From contig NW_020653856.1 of assembly GCF_003589595.1 (NCBI RefSeq), forward strand, positions 3,588,741 to 3,652,740: a stretch of 64,000 nucleotides of DNA, written 5' to 3'. Position 1 is the stretch's first letter. The number at the start of each line of letters is the position of its first letter. The translations under genes were made by a program, and so were the position numbers. Shown one piece after another: positions 10,695 through 22,068 of the stretch. Below the pieces are notes generated by a model. The model searched no databases. It saw only the letters and a program-made list of their open reading frames with translations, and had not been told where the DNA came from. This DNA is from Hyposmocoma kahamanoa (lineage: Eukaryota; Arthropoda; Insecta; Lepidoptera; Cosmopterigidae).

Positions 10695-10905
10695 AAGTAC
10701 CTTAAGTAAGAAGTGGTTGTCCAATGATTTAGGTACCGTCTCTCTCAAACAGAGGATATGGGTCCGAATTTCATATTCACCTTGAACTTTTCGGTAAAGG
10801 AAAAAAAGGTGGTGAAAAATTCCTCGGGAAACGTGAAGTCCCCAACATGGCGGACTATGCGAGAGGAGACCCGTGCCCAGTAGTGGAATGTATAATGGGT
10901 TCATG
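10695..10905 (-). repeat. Repeat K (SINE-like, cccgtgcccagcagtgg type)
   Basis: The + strand contains ggagacccgtgcccagtagtggaatgtataatgggt at the right end and a degenerate promoter-like ggatatgggtccgaatttc. The cgtgcccagcagtgggac motif recurs in diverged form at 15783-15895, 52140-52225 and 54355-54420. The 71-codon ORF here is an artefact of the repeat. Confidence 0.5.
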
Positions 10906-11254
10906 TTGAAATATCTTGAGTATTATTAACAGTGCTTAGACAAATTTCAATTGCCATCACACTTTACGTTCTTTGTGTTAGAAATTTGAGATTTCGATCA
11001 AAAATAATTAAAACTGGATCTGAAAATAGTAAATAAAAGATTGATTGTTTGTTTGTTTAATGCTAACTATTTTTACCTACAGCTATCTATTTACATATCC
11101 CATTACTGTTTCCAGTCACTTACCTACTCTGTCAACACGTCAACACCGAACTATAGTTAAAACATAACAATGAGTAGAACCAGAAGAGAACTTGACGAAA
11201 ATAGACTTAAAATGGGCAGTCGTGCACTTAACTGAAGTTTAAACTTAAACTCAG
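10906..11254. other. No recognisable feature
   Basis: AT-rich; no repeat or coding signal recognised. Confidence 0.4.
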
Positions 11255-11369
11255 TTTACAAGTCGCCGACAAAGGAGGATAATTAAATAACAAACTTTGA
11301 CTCTGACTTTGACTTCTAACTTCACAGTGCAGTTATGAGGCAGTAAGACAACAACTTAACTGAAGAATC

Positions 11370-12200
11370 GATACAACCTCAAATGACTTTGATTGATTTC
11401 GCATAACAATGAAAGTGTTGAATCCAGCACTCTGGAGAAAATATTATAGTAAAATAGAGCATATATAGTGACTACTGTGAAAGGGTTGTAACCCTAACTA
11501 GCCGTGAACAGGTTCACGGCAATGAAACGGGAAACTTCCGGTCCACAAAATTTATTAAACAAGTAAAGTTAAAAGAAAGGGCTGTAACAATAAAAAAAGT
11601 AAATGTAAAAAAACAGGTACAACAGTATAAAACACTCCCTACACTTTATTATTAAGGCACTTACCCCTAAATGGGCCGAGTAACTGAATTACAGATATAG
11701 GTACACGAAGGCTGTAGACTTATAAATTATTACACATGATTTAGCTTATTAAATGATTATAAACGTAGTAAAGAACCAGAATTAGCGATTATTCGCGATG
11801 GAATTTGAAACAGCTCCAACTGTTGTGGCGGTCGAGCTGGGAGTGACCGTGGTACGAAAACTAAATGAGAAAGTAAAGGAAGATGGAACCATTCGAATTT
11901 AAATACAAGTAAAATAAAAAATGATAGGATACAAGCGGAGAGAGGCGATACAAAGAGGTGAGATGACTGTGTAAGGAGGTCCACCGTCACAACTGTAAGG
12001 AGTAAAAACACGGTTGCTAAAAATTTTCACTATAGAAAAAAACCACAAACTTCCCTCGAAATTTTACAAGGTAGCGCCCGCATTCAATAGATACTTTACA
12101 TTTACTATGATTTTTTTATGTCAAATGAACTAATAGGAACACGTATAAGTACGATATACATTTTTCAAATGGATTTAATTTCGTTTGTAAATAAATAAAT
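11370..12200 (+). repeat. Repeat N copy 1, apparently split
   Basis: The block 11370-11486 (cctcaaatgactttgattga, gagaaaatattatagtaaaatagag) and the block 12013-12200 (aaaaattttcactatagaaaaaaacc, acacgtataagtacgatatacatttt) match two parts that are contiguous at 47045-47285. About 525 bp (11487-12012) is therefore extra in this copy. A third copy of the right block lies at 60030-60160. Confidence 0.6.
11487..12012. mobile_element. Unclassified insertion in repeat N
   Basis: Sequence absent from the homologous position near 47165. It starts near gggttgtaaccctaac. I could not define terminal repeats or a target duplication, so it may be a solo LTR, another transposon or a composite. The 84-codon minus ORF is not recognisable. 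Confidence 0.35.
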
Positions 12201-12292
12201 TTGCTAACGTGCAAAATAGTAGAAGTAGAATTTCAACAACATTTCACAATTTATCTCACGCTTCGTGGCGAGAAAACGTAGACTATTTATAC

Positions 12293-12543
12293 AGTAGAGC
12301 TTCTTGTGCAAGAATTCATTCAAGCAAATCCTGCCACCTTACCTATACCTGCCGCCAAGCAGTAATGCGAGCATAATTGCGTTCCAACTTTGAAGGGTGC
12401 TGGTGAAATTACTGGCGTTTGGGACTTGTCAATTTATGTCTCAGGATGACGCGGTAGCAGCGCCCCTTAGACCTTTGCGATTTGAAGCTCCAACTTACAC
12501 TGCAACTGTTATGGACAGATGTGTCGCTTACCAGCAGGTGCAA
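12293..12543 (+). repeat. Family A copy 5
   Basis: Sense orientation from agtagagcttcttgtg to ggacagatgtgtcgcttaccagcagg. The last, cgtcccgtcacttg, end is missing. Confidence 0.85.
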
Positions 12544-12687
12544 TCCTCTTCCTATTCCTCATTACTGACAGTCTTGACTCCACCGCGGGAACAGTTTTCA
12601 AATGTGGAAATCTTTGGCACTTTGACATTCGAGCTAAACCTTTATGCTTTTAGTGTGAGTTGAAGCTATACCAAGACTCCCTTTGTG

Positions 12688-13022
12688 ATCCGTATGTGAA
12701 AGGGTCGAAACACAAAACTGCGAATTGGCGCGATGGGAAATCCCAACGCAGAAAACTGCGACGCGAATCACGGCGATGCGATTTCGTGTGGCAAGGCATC
12801 TCACTGCCACGGTTCGGACAACCATTCCTTCGACGAGAATCAACCGCACTGAACGTATTTTTTAAACTAAGTAGCGACATGGATTGTAAAAAGAGTGTTG
12901 CACTGCGGTTATTGATAAGAAAGAAAGAAAAAAAACACAAAGAAGATTAACATCGCAGGAATGGGAAAAGGATGCGTCGTGCGAGCTCGTAGATTTTTGT
13001 GTTTCGACCCTTATTCGGATAC
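12688..13022. mobile_element. Possible MITE with gggtcgaaacacaaa ends
   Basis: GATCCGTATGTGAAAGGGTC then gaaacacaaa starts at about 12688. The reverse complement of about 12993-13022 reads GTATCCGAATAAGGGTC then gaaacacaaa. The two form an imperfect inverted repeat about 330 bp apart. Overlapping ORFs of 71-96 codons inside have no recognisable domain. No clear target duplication was seen. Confidence 0.4.
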
Positions 13023-13032
13023 TCCACGTAAA

Positions 13033-13433
13033 TTTAATTCATAGCACAAACTGCTAGAGTCGGAATACTGCTGACCAAATTAGGCTGCACACAGACTGTG
13101 TTGGGGATGCAGCGAGAATAGATAACTATGAACAGCGTGTATGACAATTTATTGGAAATTGCTAAGTGTGGCAGTGTGGGTGTCTAAGTATATTTTAGGG
13201 TTCGTTAATGAAGATGGCAACCTTATGTCAACAATTATACCTACGTAGAGAATTTGTAGTAGTCGTACAATGTCTACAATAAATTTTCTGTAGTTTCTGT
13301 GGGTTAATGTATCCGATATCAATAGAAATCTTTGTCCTGTTGGAAACATGCGATTAGGGCAATTTACAATCTGGGTGAGTGTGTCTTTGAGAGATAAGTT
13401 TAAATGATTAACATTCTTACATTAACGTCACAG
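13033..13433. repeat. Repeat O, left copy of a 400-bp duplication
   Basis: Starts tttaattcatagcacaaactgc and ends cattaacgtcacagt. It is matched along its length by 14293-14700 in the same orientation, with many substitutions and small indels. Shared blocks include gtatattttagggttcg, gatatcaatagaaatc and ctttgtcctgttggaaac. Confidence 0.85.
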
Positions 13434-14292
13434 TAAAGAAGGATCGCGAAAGCTGACACAATAAATTATAAAATCAACAAAGAGCCGTTCATGGACTTTG
13501 CCAGTATAATTTAACGTTTTACTTTATGCCAAGTGGTCAATATATTTTTGTATATTTTTAGACGTCGGGAATAAAGAAATTGTGAAACAGTATATTTTAG
13601 AATAAATGCAAGAACACAACGCAATTGATTCAGTCCGACCATAGATTATATAACGTTCTTGTACGTCCGTTTCATTGTAAGCATAATGGAATGTTTACCT
13701 ACCTAGAGTCTTGGTTATTTTATAGTACACACATAAAACATTAAGGCTCTATAATGCCTAATCAAATAATCATTTAAACAGTATTGACATACAAGTAAAA
13801 AATAAAACATAATGCTACAAAAATGTTTAGACAATATTTAAATGAGAGATAAGGAAGTTAGCAAAGGAACGTTTTGACAAGACGCCTCTTGCCAATGTCA
13901 ATGTCCACTGAGATTGAGAACAGTGTGACCATTTGTTTCTACCATTTGGGCACATTTAATTTTTATTCATTTTCAGTGCGGCAGAATGTGTTAACGTTAT
14001 ATTAAACGTAGCTGAATTAGGCAGATTTGGGAATATTCAGCAAGTTCTTTATTATTTTTGGGAACAAATTGAAAACTTGTTGTTTTCTGCTGCTACGAAC
14101 AAACAACTAAAGCGAAGTATAGGACTATGTTGAAACATAACCTATATCAACTTTATAACCCCAGCTTCTACAGGCTGCACTCAATTAGCTTTTTTGATGG
14201 TTTGATAATGAATCACAAGTACTGATAGGTCTCCTTAATGCACGTCGTCAAACACACTGGGTCACAAAATACACGGGATCTCGCCATCCTTC
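13434..14292. other. Spacer between O copies
   Basis: AT-rich, with no family match or coding signal recognised. Confidence 0.4.
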
Positions 14293-14700
14293 TTTAATTC
14301 ATAGCACAAACTGCAAGTGTCGGAATACTGCTGACTAAATTAGGCTGTAGTCAGACTATGAGCTGGGGACACAGAGAGAAAAAGATAGCTATGAATAGCG
14401 TATATGACAATTTGTTATAAAGTGCTAAGGGTGGCAATATGGCTGTCTAAGTATATTTTAGGGTTCGCTAATGAACATGGGAACCTTATGTTAACAATCA
14501 TGTCCACATAGACAATTTGAAGTAGTCATACAATGTCTATAATCAATTTTATGTAGATTCTGTGGGGTAATGTCTCCGATATCAATAGAAATCTTTGTCC
14601 TGTTGGAAACGTGCAGTTAAGGCAATTTACAATCTGGGCCTCAGAGTGTCTTTGAGAGATAAGTGTAAAGAGATTAAAATTCTTACACTAACGTCACAGT
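14293..14700. repeat. Repeat O, right copy
   Basis: Direct-orientation partner of 13033-13433. I cannot tell whether this is a segmental duplication or two insertions of an unnamed element. Confidence 0.85.
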
Positions 14701-14767
14701 GCATTTATGAAAATGTAATTTGTGTAGAGGAGTAGTAATTTTTTTATGAAAAATAGTGACAAACATA

Positions 14768-15190
14768 ATTTTAATACGATAGATAAACATAAACGTCTTT
14801 ACAAAGTCACAAATTAATTTAAGGGTCAATGTATATACACATTTCCATAATAAGATTCCGGGTGATATTCAAAATTTGCCCTTTACGAGGTTTAAAACTA
14901 TAGTGAGACAAATACTTTATACTAAAAGTTAGCTTATTTTATACAGCTTCTGCGTACTATGACAAAATTACGTGTAGTGGCCCGTTTAGCTCTTCCAGGT
15001 GTTCTCGATATTCGAAATAAATGTTGTAAATGATAAATGTTACAAAGAGCAACCCCAAGTGTTTCTTGCTCATCCTTCTCACAGGAATCTTACGAATAAC
15101 CAGTAGAGTTTAATCAATATGACGATTTTAATTAATTTGCTTACCTATGAAGTAAAGATGATTTTTTACTTTGACTTTGTTGATATTCCA
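14768..15190 (+). pseudogene. LINE family I, 3' end with reverse transcriptase tail
   Basis: The + strand at about 14835-14925 reads NKIPGDIQNLPFTRFKTIVR. This matches the C-terminal motif NKIPE.I..L...KFK of the I-family copies at 19294-19557 and 45172-45354. A 3' UTR follows with ttacaaagagcaacccc, ttcttgctcatccttctcacagg and a terminal ttactttgactttg. Only the last part of the element is present. Confidence 0.75.
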
Positions 15191-15340
15191 AATTAGATAA
15201 TTTAAAATTATTGTTTAAATCAGTAAATGATTTATTTACAAAAAATAATGTTCTAGTTACAAAAATGTTCGTGCGGATAACTATAAAGTATTCCATTAAT
15301 ATAAATTACGCAATAATTATGTTTTTGTTTAAAACTTTTT

Positions 15341-15648
15341 TTTATAATATCAAGTGACGGGACGACCAAGTCGTGCGCCTGTTGGTAAGCTACACACCTG
15401 CACATAACAATCACAGTGCCACTCAGAGCTTTAAATTGCAAAGATCTGAGGGGCACTGCCACAGCGCCCATCACCCTGAGACATAAGTTGACAAGTCCCA
15501 TGTGCCTGTAATTTCAGCAGCACCCTTCCACTTCAGAAAAAAATTACCGGAACACAGTAACGCTGACATTACTACTTGGCGGCAGAAATAGGTAAGGTGG
15601 GCAGTACTACCCTAGACGAACTCTTCCACAAGGAGCTCTACTGCTACT
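15341..15648 (-). repeat. Family A copy 6, near full length
   Basis: One of the best copies. It keeps the ttttttttataatatcaag end, which is the presumed poly-A end of the sense strand, and the other terminus ctctactgctact. Confidence 0.9.
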
Positions 15649-15782
15649 AGAAGACTTTAAAAATGCATTAATCATTTGATTTGAACTTGAGTTTCTACAT
15701 CATCAATGATCCATTACATGTTTCACTGCTTGGCGCCGGTCTACGGATTTAGACCATAACGTGTAGAACTTGCGGCGGGTAA

Positions 15783-15895
15783 AATAAGCCATGACAGCCT
15801 TAATGGTTTGACCTAAGCCTCTCAAGCAAAGGCCGTGGGATCGTATCCGGGCGCGCAACTCTGAAATTTGCGGACAGTGGAACGTATAATTGGGT
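15783..15895. repeat. Repeat K-like fragment
   Basis: Contains taatggtttgacctaagcctctcaagc, a tRNA-like gggatcgtatccgggcgcgc and cagtggaacgtataattgggttgatg. It is similar in outline to the element at 10695-10905 but strongly diverged. Confidence 0.4.
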
Positions 15896-15924
15896 TGATG
15901 TTTGTTATGTAGAACTTGTACCTA

Positions 15925-16490
15925 TCTACCGACCTGAGAGATACGAAGTTCCAGGGAGACTACGGGCTTACCGGTAAGATCAGGGTATAGCGGGCGTCAT
16001 AGGCGAACCCGGACTTGAGTATGGACTCGCCGACGTTTGTGGTTAGCTGCAGGGATGAACACGTTCCTCTGCTAGTTGCCCTTTAAGTCGGTAGCTATGT
16101 CCGGATATTGTCGCAGGACACTGCCACTTGGCATGTTCGGCACACGTCTGGAGACTTAGTAGAGGATGAGCTAGACATCTTCCGGTCCCTACGGCTGCGT
16201 AGGAATTTTGGAACTCGATAGACGGTAAGTGAGTGTACAGCTCCGGTGCGTACAGATCTGGAAAATAAAGAGGGTGCTGTACGTATATCCGGGGCGGCTC
16301 ACCTAAAACACTAGCCTTACAAAGAACCGGATGAAGTCCGTGCAAACGGGCTGATCTGGGGTTAAGACCTGACTTAGATGTTCCCTGTGCGGGCTTGCTC
16401 GCAGAGGTGTGTTCTTCCTGCATAACCTAGAGGTTGATAGGGAGTGACACTATAAACAAAAACTTATGTAGAAAGATGTGGGACTGTTAT
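15925..16490 (+). repeat. GC-rich interspersed repeat P, copy 1
   Basis: Shares blocks with 63205-63620 (gatcagggtatagcgggcgtc, gttagctgcagggatgaacacg, ttccggtccctacggctgcgtaggaattt) and with 31620-31775 (tgcaaacgggctgatctggg, ataaacaaaaacttatgtagaaagatgtggg). It is clearly GC-richer than its surroundings. Probably part of a large retroelement, class unknown. The 126-codon minus ORF shows no domain and is likely chance. Confidence 0.6.
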
Positions 16491-17014
16491 ATAGGACTTT
16501 CATTTACCGTTAGGAAAGGTTTGGAACTTATCATTCACAAGAGCTTATAGTCATCACTTCAAGTAATTGCTTTTATCTTTCTAACACGCATAGAAGAGCT
16601 CGTTATGGCTGTGTATATAATTTATTATTTCACGATTCCCCGTCGTCGTTGTTCAATAAATTCTACAAGCTTATTGATGTAGTAAATCGGAACGGTCTTT
16701 AATTCAATTGGGTTATTCCAATGAGTCGTTAAAATGCTTTTTATGACGTTATATTAAGAATTTGATTGGATGATGTCGATTTTCTATTAAATTTGAATGT
16801 AATTGATTCTATTTAAGGTTCAAGCTTTTGTAATTTTGTTTTTTTATAACATTTTTATAGCAGACTGACGGTTGACTGATTTTGTAATTTCCTAATAGAA
16901 ATGATTTTGAATTAAAAAGCGGGAGTAGTCTGGTGGGCGAAACTGATGCTTCTGAGTTCTGAAGTCGGCAGTTCGCGTCTCTGTGGTGACATAGATTTAA
17001 TAATAATAATATCA
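16491..17014. other. No recognisable feature
   Basis: AT-rich. A cluster at 16916-16990 (tagtctggtgggcg, ggcagttcgcgtctctg) looks faintly tRNA-like but folds into nothing I trust. Confidence 0.35.
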
Positions 17015-17056
17015 CCCTTTATTATTACGCCCAAACTCACGGGAATCGAACCCGGA
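17015..17056 (-). repeat. Family C fragment with internal deletion
   Basis: tattacgcccaaactcac is joined directly to gggaatcgaacccgg. These blocks are about 50 bp apart in intact C copies. Confidence 0.6.
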
Positions 17057-17509
17057 TTGAATTTATGGTATATTAAAAAGCAGCTGTCATCATAAAATTT
17101 ACCTCCAATCGATCTGAATGATTCACTCCAACGTACCATGTTAAAACAGTTGTTTTTGTTCAGAACAAATTGGTAGTTTGCGAGTTTTTTTATAATATAC
17201 TCACGTGTCGACAATGAATATTAGGGATCAGTAGATTTTTTTGGAAAGCTGTTGCTAGCATAGTATATATATAGCCCTGTATAGCGTTTTAAAATATCTA
17301 AAATAAAACGACCTTTATATTCCAATGGCAACTTTATATTTGTTAATCACCCCACAGGTATACAATTTTGAATAACTTAATAGCGCGTTTTAGAAAATCT
17401 GCATAAAAGGTTTAATGCCATCTAGCGGCATCTTACGTAAACTAAATATAATTTTCTTGTAATTTTTAAGTCTAATGAATGTCACGATGTTTGACCATCA
17501 TGATATTTA

Positions 17510-17680
17510 ATTATTTTTGTGAAATTACTCTAGTAGCTTGTAATAATTATTAATACAAAGTTGACCCTATGCCAATTAAGCCACGGAAAGAAGGAAAGAA
17601 CTAGCGGTCCTTATGAATTCTTCTATGTGTTTGTTACAGATCTTAGGTTTTGTTTTTATTTTGCGCTGCGGCAAAAAAGT
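17510..17680 (-). repeat. Family E copy 2
   Basis: Carries the E terminus (gtgaaattactctagtagcttgtaataattattaatacaaag), part of the tRNA-like region (ccaattaagccacgg) and the distal body (tctatgtgtttgttacagatctt, gcgctgcggcaaaaaagtcgtt). It is arranged tail to tail with the next E copy. Confidence 0.7.
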
Positions 17681-17752
17681 CGTTAAAAAAAGAACATAAA
17701 CAACAAGCACGTACAGAAATGCGTAAGGTCCGCTAGTTCGTTCCGTGGCTTA

Positions 17753-18833
17753 GGGCTCGTACAGCGTGCAGGCGATATTTCGCGACTGCACGGTCGCACC
17801 GTAGAACTAAATGGCTTACCATTGGTCGTGAGACTTGCAGCGATCACTTGTCGCATGTAGCTTACGACTACTACTAGTTGATCAATAAATGTTCCTATTA
17901 TTATTAGATTATTACATAAGCAATTAAAATTAGAGGTGGGCCGAATATTCGCTTTATGTTCGGTGTTCGGTAAGTTCGGCACAATAACCGAATATTCGGT
18001 AAAAATGCCGAACTTTCTGCCGAACATGCTTTTGCGGAAAATTAATTCGTTTAGGTAGCTAAATTTTTCCTACCTAGTACCTAATTTAGTACCTAGATTC
18101 TTCTTTACACATCTTTCAAGACAAAGTGAGAGATTGACCAAAAGTGACAGATATATCCTTATTTGCGTTTATTTATTTTAATGTGATTCAAGTGCTTAAT
18201 GTACATATATTTTAATCATAAATTAAATAACAGTATGTATAGTTATTTAACATAAAAAGGATTGCACAGTTGGTGATACGATTTAGAAGTTAGAAATATT
18301 CAACGAATTAAATGAAGGCTAGATTTATAACTGATGCGGGGGTGGGGTAAACGGGCAGAAGGGTCGCGCGCTCAACATGCACCGACTTCTTAATTTACAA
18401 TTCAGGACAAAGCACGGCAAACTCTAACGAATTATTCGGCCGAATATTCGGTTCGGTAATCTTTTTACCGAATATTCGGCCGACTATTAGTATTCGTTGA
18501 AATCTCGATTCGGCCCATCACTAATTAAAATTATAGTAATGGACCCAGATAGGTTAGTTGAGGCTCGTAATCGCCGCAGAATATTAATTGGATAAATATG
18601 AAATCTCCTTCTTATCCTTCCTACGGCATGGACCCGGAAAACAGAATTTCCCATCAACAAAAGTTATGATATCCATTTTCCCTGTTTCTTCGACAACTCA
18701 CTAAGCTATCGGTCGGTCGCCGGTAATGTTACGTCGCTAGTCGCCCGCATGCTGCACTGTATTTCATCGTTAGAAATCGTTGCGAGTCGATGCGACCGCA
18801 GTCGCGACATAAGCCGCCACGCTGTACGAGCCC
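17753..18833. mobile_element. Harbinger-like MITE with TTA duplication
   Basis: Inverted termini GGGCTCGTACAGCGTG and CACGCTGTACGAGCCC match over 16 bp. Further inward similarity includes tcgcgactgc and ggtcgca. TTA lies on each side (17750-17752 and 18834-18836). It interrupts an E SINE and is itself interrupted by a hAT-like MITE. No transposase frame is visible. Confidence 0.85.
17931..18523. mobile_element. hAT-like MITE, 593 bp, exact 8-bp duplication
   Basis: Ends TAGAGGTGGGCCGAAT and ATTCGGCCCATCACTA are imperfect inverted repeats of the hAT type. The 8-bp string ATTAAAAT directly flanks both sides (17923-17930 and 18524-18531). Subterminal regions are packed with ccgaatattcgg palindromes. 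It has no coding capacity. Confidence 0.9.
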
Positions 18834-18939
18834 TTAGTTGGCGTCTGGCACGGTTTGCATAATTCAAGATTATGAAATATTGTCGTCTAGCAAAAACATT
18901 ACCTTAAACTCTGCCTGGCTATGCTACCTTCTAAAAGCC

Positions 18940-19570
18940 ACCAGTATTTATTACTATTATTATATTTATTATTATCAAAGTCAAATAATCATTTATTCCA
19001 CACGTAAATTTTTTACACTTGAAAACGACATTTTTAAGCTACTTTTTAAGCTAGTGCTCGTTTACTACGCTGACATCCCAGAGAAAAAAGAGCAAAAAAC
19101 TCTAGGGATTGCTCTTTTCAAATAAACTTAAATGCTATGGAATACACTTTGAATCATAATTGTGTGGAATGGAGACTCTCTTGCTGTCTTTCCATACTTC
19201 TTTATCCAAAACATACTCTTCAATTTTGTAATACGACTATGATTTCAATTAAAATACTTTTAATGTAAGTTTTAAACTTAGGAAATGATAATCTTAATAT
19301 ATTCTCCGGAATCTTATTGTAATAACGTATACGTTCCCCATAAAAGAATCGTTTATCTTAGTTAAACGAAATCGTGGTACCATAAGTTTGGACTTAATTC
19401 TAAAGTTAATATTATGCATATCTTCTTTCTTAATGAAATTATGTATATTTTTACGGGCATACAAAATATTTGAGTAAATGTACTGTAATGTTACAGTCAT
19501 GATACCAGTCGCCTTAAACTTTGCTCCGAGAGAAATCCGAGAACCTAAACGGTACACAGATTATACGGAT
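18940..19570 (-). pseudogene. LINE family I, reverse transcriptase C-terminus and 3' UTR
   Basis: The minus-strand frame 19294-19557 (87 codons) starts YRLGSRISLGAKFKATGIMT. It contains LQYIYSNILYARKNIHNF and KSKLMVPRFRLTKINDSFMG. These are the C-terminal features of Jockey-like non-LTR reverse transcriptases. The 3' UTR shares ttgaaaagagcaatcccta, the ttgctcgttcttctc-like block and the taaaaatttacgtgtggaataaatgattatttgactttg-like block with other I copies. The tail is an ATT-type microsatellite at about 18948-18976. 5'-truncated and inactive. Confidence 0.8.
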
Positions 19571-19954
19571 CCCTTCCATTAATATTTCTATAAGTACATT
19601 CTTTCAACGTCGTAACTTCGTAAAATGTGAAATGAAGAGAGTTTAAAATTCGGGCAGATGTTCACGATGGCGAGTGTCTAGATTTTGCACCTGCCTGAAC
19701 AGGTTGGCTGCGAGGCCTTGACTTCGGTCTGAATGCACGGGTCGGACTTGGGAGCATATAATTTTGTTGTTTAAATAACTTTTTCATTGAAAAAACAAAA
19801 ACTGTCCTCAGAAGTTTGCTTATCGACGTTTTTCGATTTTCTTTGTGTCCCGTCATCAAATTCTGACTTCTTGGTGACAATGGGACTGTTAAGTCGACTT
19901 TTATTGTGGAAAATAATTAGTAATTTGTGATAGCCGAAACGAATCCGGAACAGC
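19571..19954. other. No recognisable feature
   Basis: A GC-richer stretch at 19655-19750 (cacctgcctgaacaggttggctgcgaggcc) may be a repeat fragment, but has no partner in the window. Confidence 0.35.
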
Positions 19955-20092
19955 ATCAGGGACCATCAGGAGAGTGCATCCCTTCAAACGAAAAAGAATT
20001 TTCAAAATCGGTCCACAATTGACGGAGATATCTGAAAACACACAAACAGCCAATCGTATAACCTCCTCCTTTTTTTAAGTCGGTTAAAAATC
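19955..20092 (+). repeat. Family D relative, 3' end
   Basis: The end is the same as D (aacctcctccttttttt aagtcggttaaaaat). The preceding part is a variant, gggaccatcaggagagtgcatccc and aaaatcggtccacaattgacggag. Confidence 0.55.
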
Positions 20093-20164
20093 AGTTATAT
20101 CGGGTTTGAAATTCTCATGATAACTATCAAAGAGAATTAGAAATTAAAGTCATACAGATACATG

Positions 20165-20235
20165 CCGCCTTTGGGATTCTAACCGACGATCTCTCAAATG
20201 AGAACCAACGGGTCTCCACTGGACTACCAACGCTT
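20165..20235 (-). repeat. tRNA-like SINE fragment
   Basis: The + strand reads gcctttgggattctaaccgacgatctctcaaatgagaaccaacg. Its complement resembles a tRNA-like promoter region with a degenerate B box. Single copy here; low confidence. Confidence 0.3.
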
Positions 20236-20249
20236 CTATATTTTCTTTA

Positions 20250-21285
20250 AAATGTCCCCTTTGAATAGTTAAAATTATAATTCGGCGGAAGTAGGTGCCA
20301 AGTCAAAGGAAGCTTCAACGAAACTTGATATTTAAATTTGGAATTCAAATATACAGTATACAAACAGCACTTTACGAATTTTTTAATTCTACTTAATTCT
20401 CGTCTGTGTTGGAAACAAACGGATCGGTGACTTAAATTGTTTTTAATATCAATTTATGCCAATACTAGTTTCTTTGTGTGCTGGCCAGAAACTGACGGAA
20501 AAGGTTTCCAGTTAGTTCCTTATGACGAAACTGAGTAAGGTGTCGTATTGAAGGATAAAGAGAGATAATTGAAAGTCTTTTTATCTATCCCTCCAGAATT
20601 GCATTAATTGAATTTCAAAAATCGAGCTCTAAGTATGGAATAAAAGTTGTCCTTTACTACCAGACCTCGAATCATAGAAAGTGTATTTTAATTTTTCTTA
20701 ACTAATACACGTAGAGCGTAGAACACCTTCCTCTGAAATAACCAACGTTTAAAAATAAAAAACAAAAGTTATATATATTTTTACATACAATTAGAAACCT
20801 TTTCTTTCAAATACACAACCGGTGTAAATTGATTACTAATTACATATCAAAACTATACCTAGAATGAAATATTTAAATTACGATACTATATTACTTGTAA
20901 GGACTTTTTAATTAACCCTTTCGATAGCCATTATAAAAATATAGCATGTTTTTTTTTTCATATTTGGTCTGTTCGATTCACAAATGAGGCAAGCAACTTG
21001 TTAAAAGTCTTTTTAAATGCATTGTTATTAACTGTTATTTATTTTATATTTATTTATTCGTTCCACGTTAGCTCTATATATTTCTTTCGTTAATATACAT
21101 TCATTGCATGTGCCCAAACGACCTTAGCATACTCTTCTCTATTTTTTCACTGCAAATTCTTTCTAACTACATTGTGATTAATGTACTATTACATCTTCTT
21201 TGACATTTTTTTTTTATTTTGTAGTATTTTAACTTTTACAACTGTTGCGTCTAGATATACTCTGTTAGCAATATGTTTGTACAAT
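20250..21285. other. No recognisable feature
   Basis: Long AT-rich stretch. The part approaching 21285 may be a non-LTR 3' UTR, because it ends in ttgaataaatg plus a tandem tail. Confidence 0.35.
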
Positions 21286-21330
21286 AATTGAATAAATGAA
21301 TTATGAATTATGAATTATGAATTATGAATT
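21286..21330 (+). repeat. (GAATTAT)n tandem repeat, probable LINE tail
   Basis: Four to five tandem units of the 7-mer gaattat follow an AATAAA-like signal (tgaataaatg). This organisation is common for the 3' ends of non-LTR elements that end in short tandem repeats. Confidence 0.6.
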
Positions 21331-22068
21331 TTAAAAAATAATATCTCCGTGATGCAAAATATCCTACCTACTATATCAAAGTGCTTTCCCTCTATGTCGC
21401 ATAGCCGCGAGACACACAGTAAATCCATAATTTATAACTACTAACGATTTTATTATTAAATATAGAAAATCTCTTTTTAAGCCTATTTTCCCTGTGCTTT
21501 TTTCTCCTTTTAAATTTGCCCAAAAAGATGCCTAAAATATAGGTACATATTTACTTAGTTTAGGCATCGCAATCACATTGTTAGGTTAGGTCTAGTATTG
21601 AAATGTATTGTATTAGATTAAATTATATTGAAATAAACTCATCTTATCTTCCATCTCTATCACCGTATTCAAATTATTGACTGACTTCCCAAATCCAAGT
21701 GTGCACAACAATGTGATACTTATAAAAAAAAAAATTAAAACATGTTTTATCTACAATAAAACGATGTTAAAAAACACTAACATTTTTACATGTCATAACT
21801 TACTCGTACAAAGAAACATAATTTAACGAGATGCATGCGCAACAGACTATCTTTGACACTAATCACCTTTAAAAATAATTAACTATGCTTATCATGGATT
21901 TAACCTTGTTACCGTCTCATTTATAGTTAAAATTATTGACAGGTGCATGCGTGTTGATGCGAAGCTATTGAAATTTATTTGTTTGTTTGTATGTTTTTTT
22001 AATAAACGTATATTTGGTTGTAAAAGTATCTGACAAAAGTGAATATCAAACTTTAATCACTTATGTAG
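21331..22068. other. No recognisable feature
   Basis: AT-rich; nothing recognised. Confidence 0.4.

Larger units (their letters stand above)
17668..18860 (+). repeat. Family E copy 3, split by a Harbinger-like MITE
   Basis: The left half ends ggtccgctagttcgttccgtggctta (17752). The right half resumes gttggcgtctggcacggtttgca (18837). In other E copies these are contiguous as cgtggcttagttggtatagcgtctggcacgg. The inserted element is 17753-18833. Confidence 0.75.

Noticed and set aside
12634..12950. Overlapping 71-96-codon ORFs on both strands
   Set aside because: No recognisable domain, and they sit inside a candidate inverted-repeat element.
16043..16423. 126-codon ORF as a gene
   Set aside because: It lies antisense to repeat P, has no domain, and the open frame is explained by the GC-rich composition.
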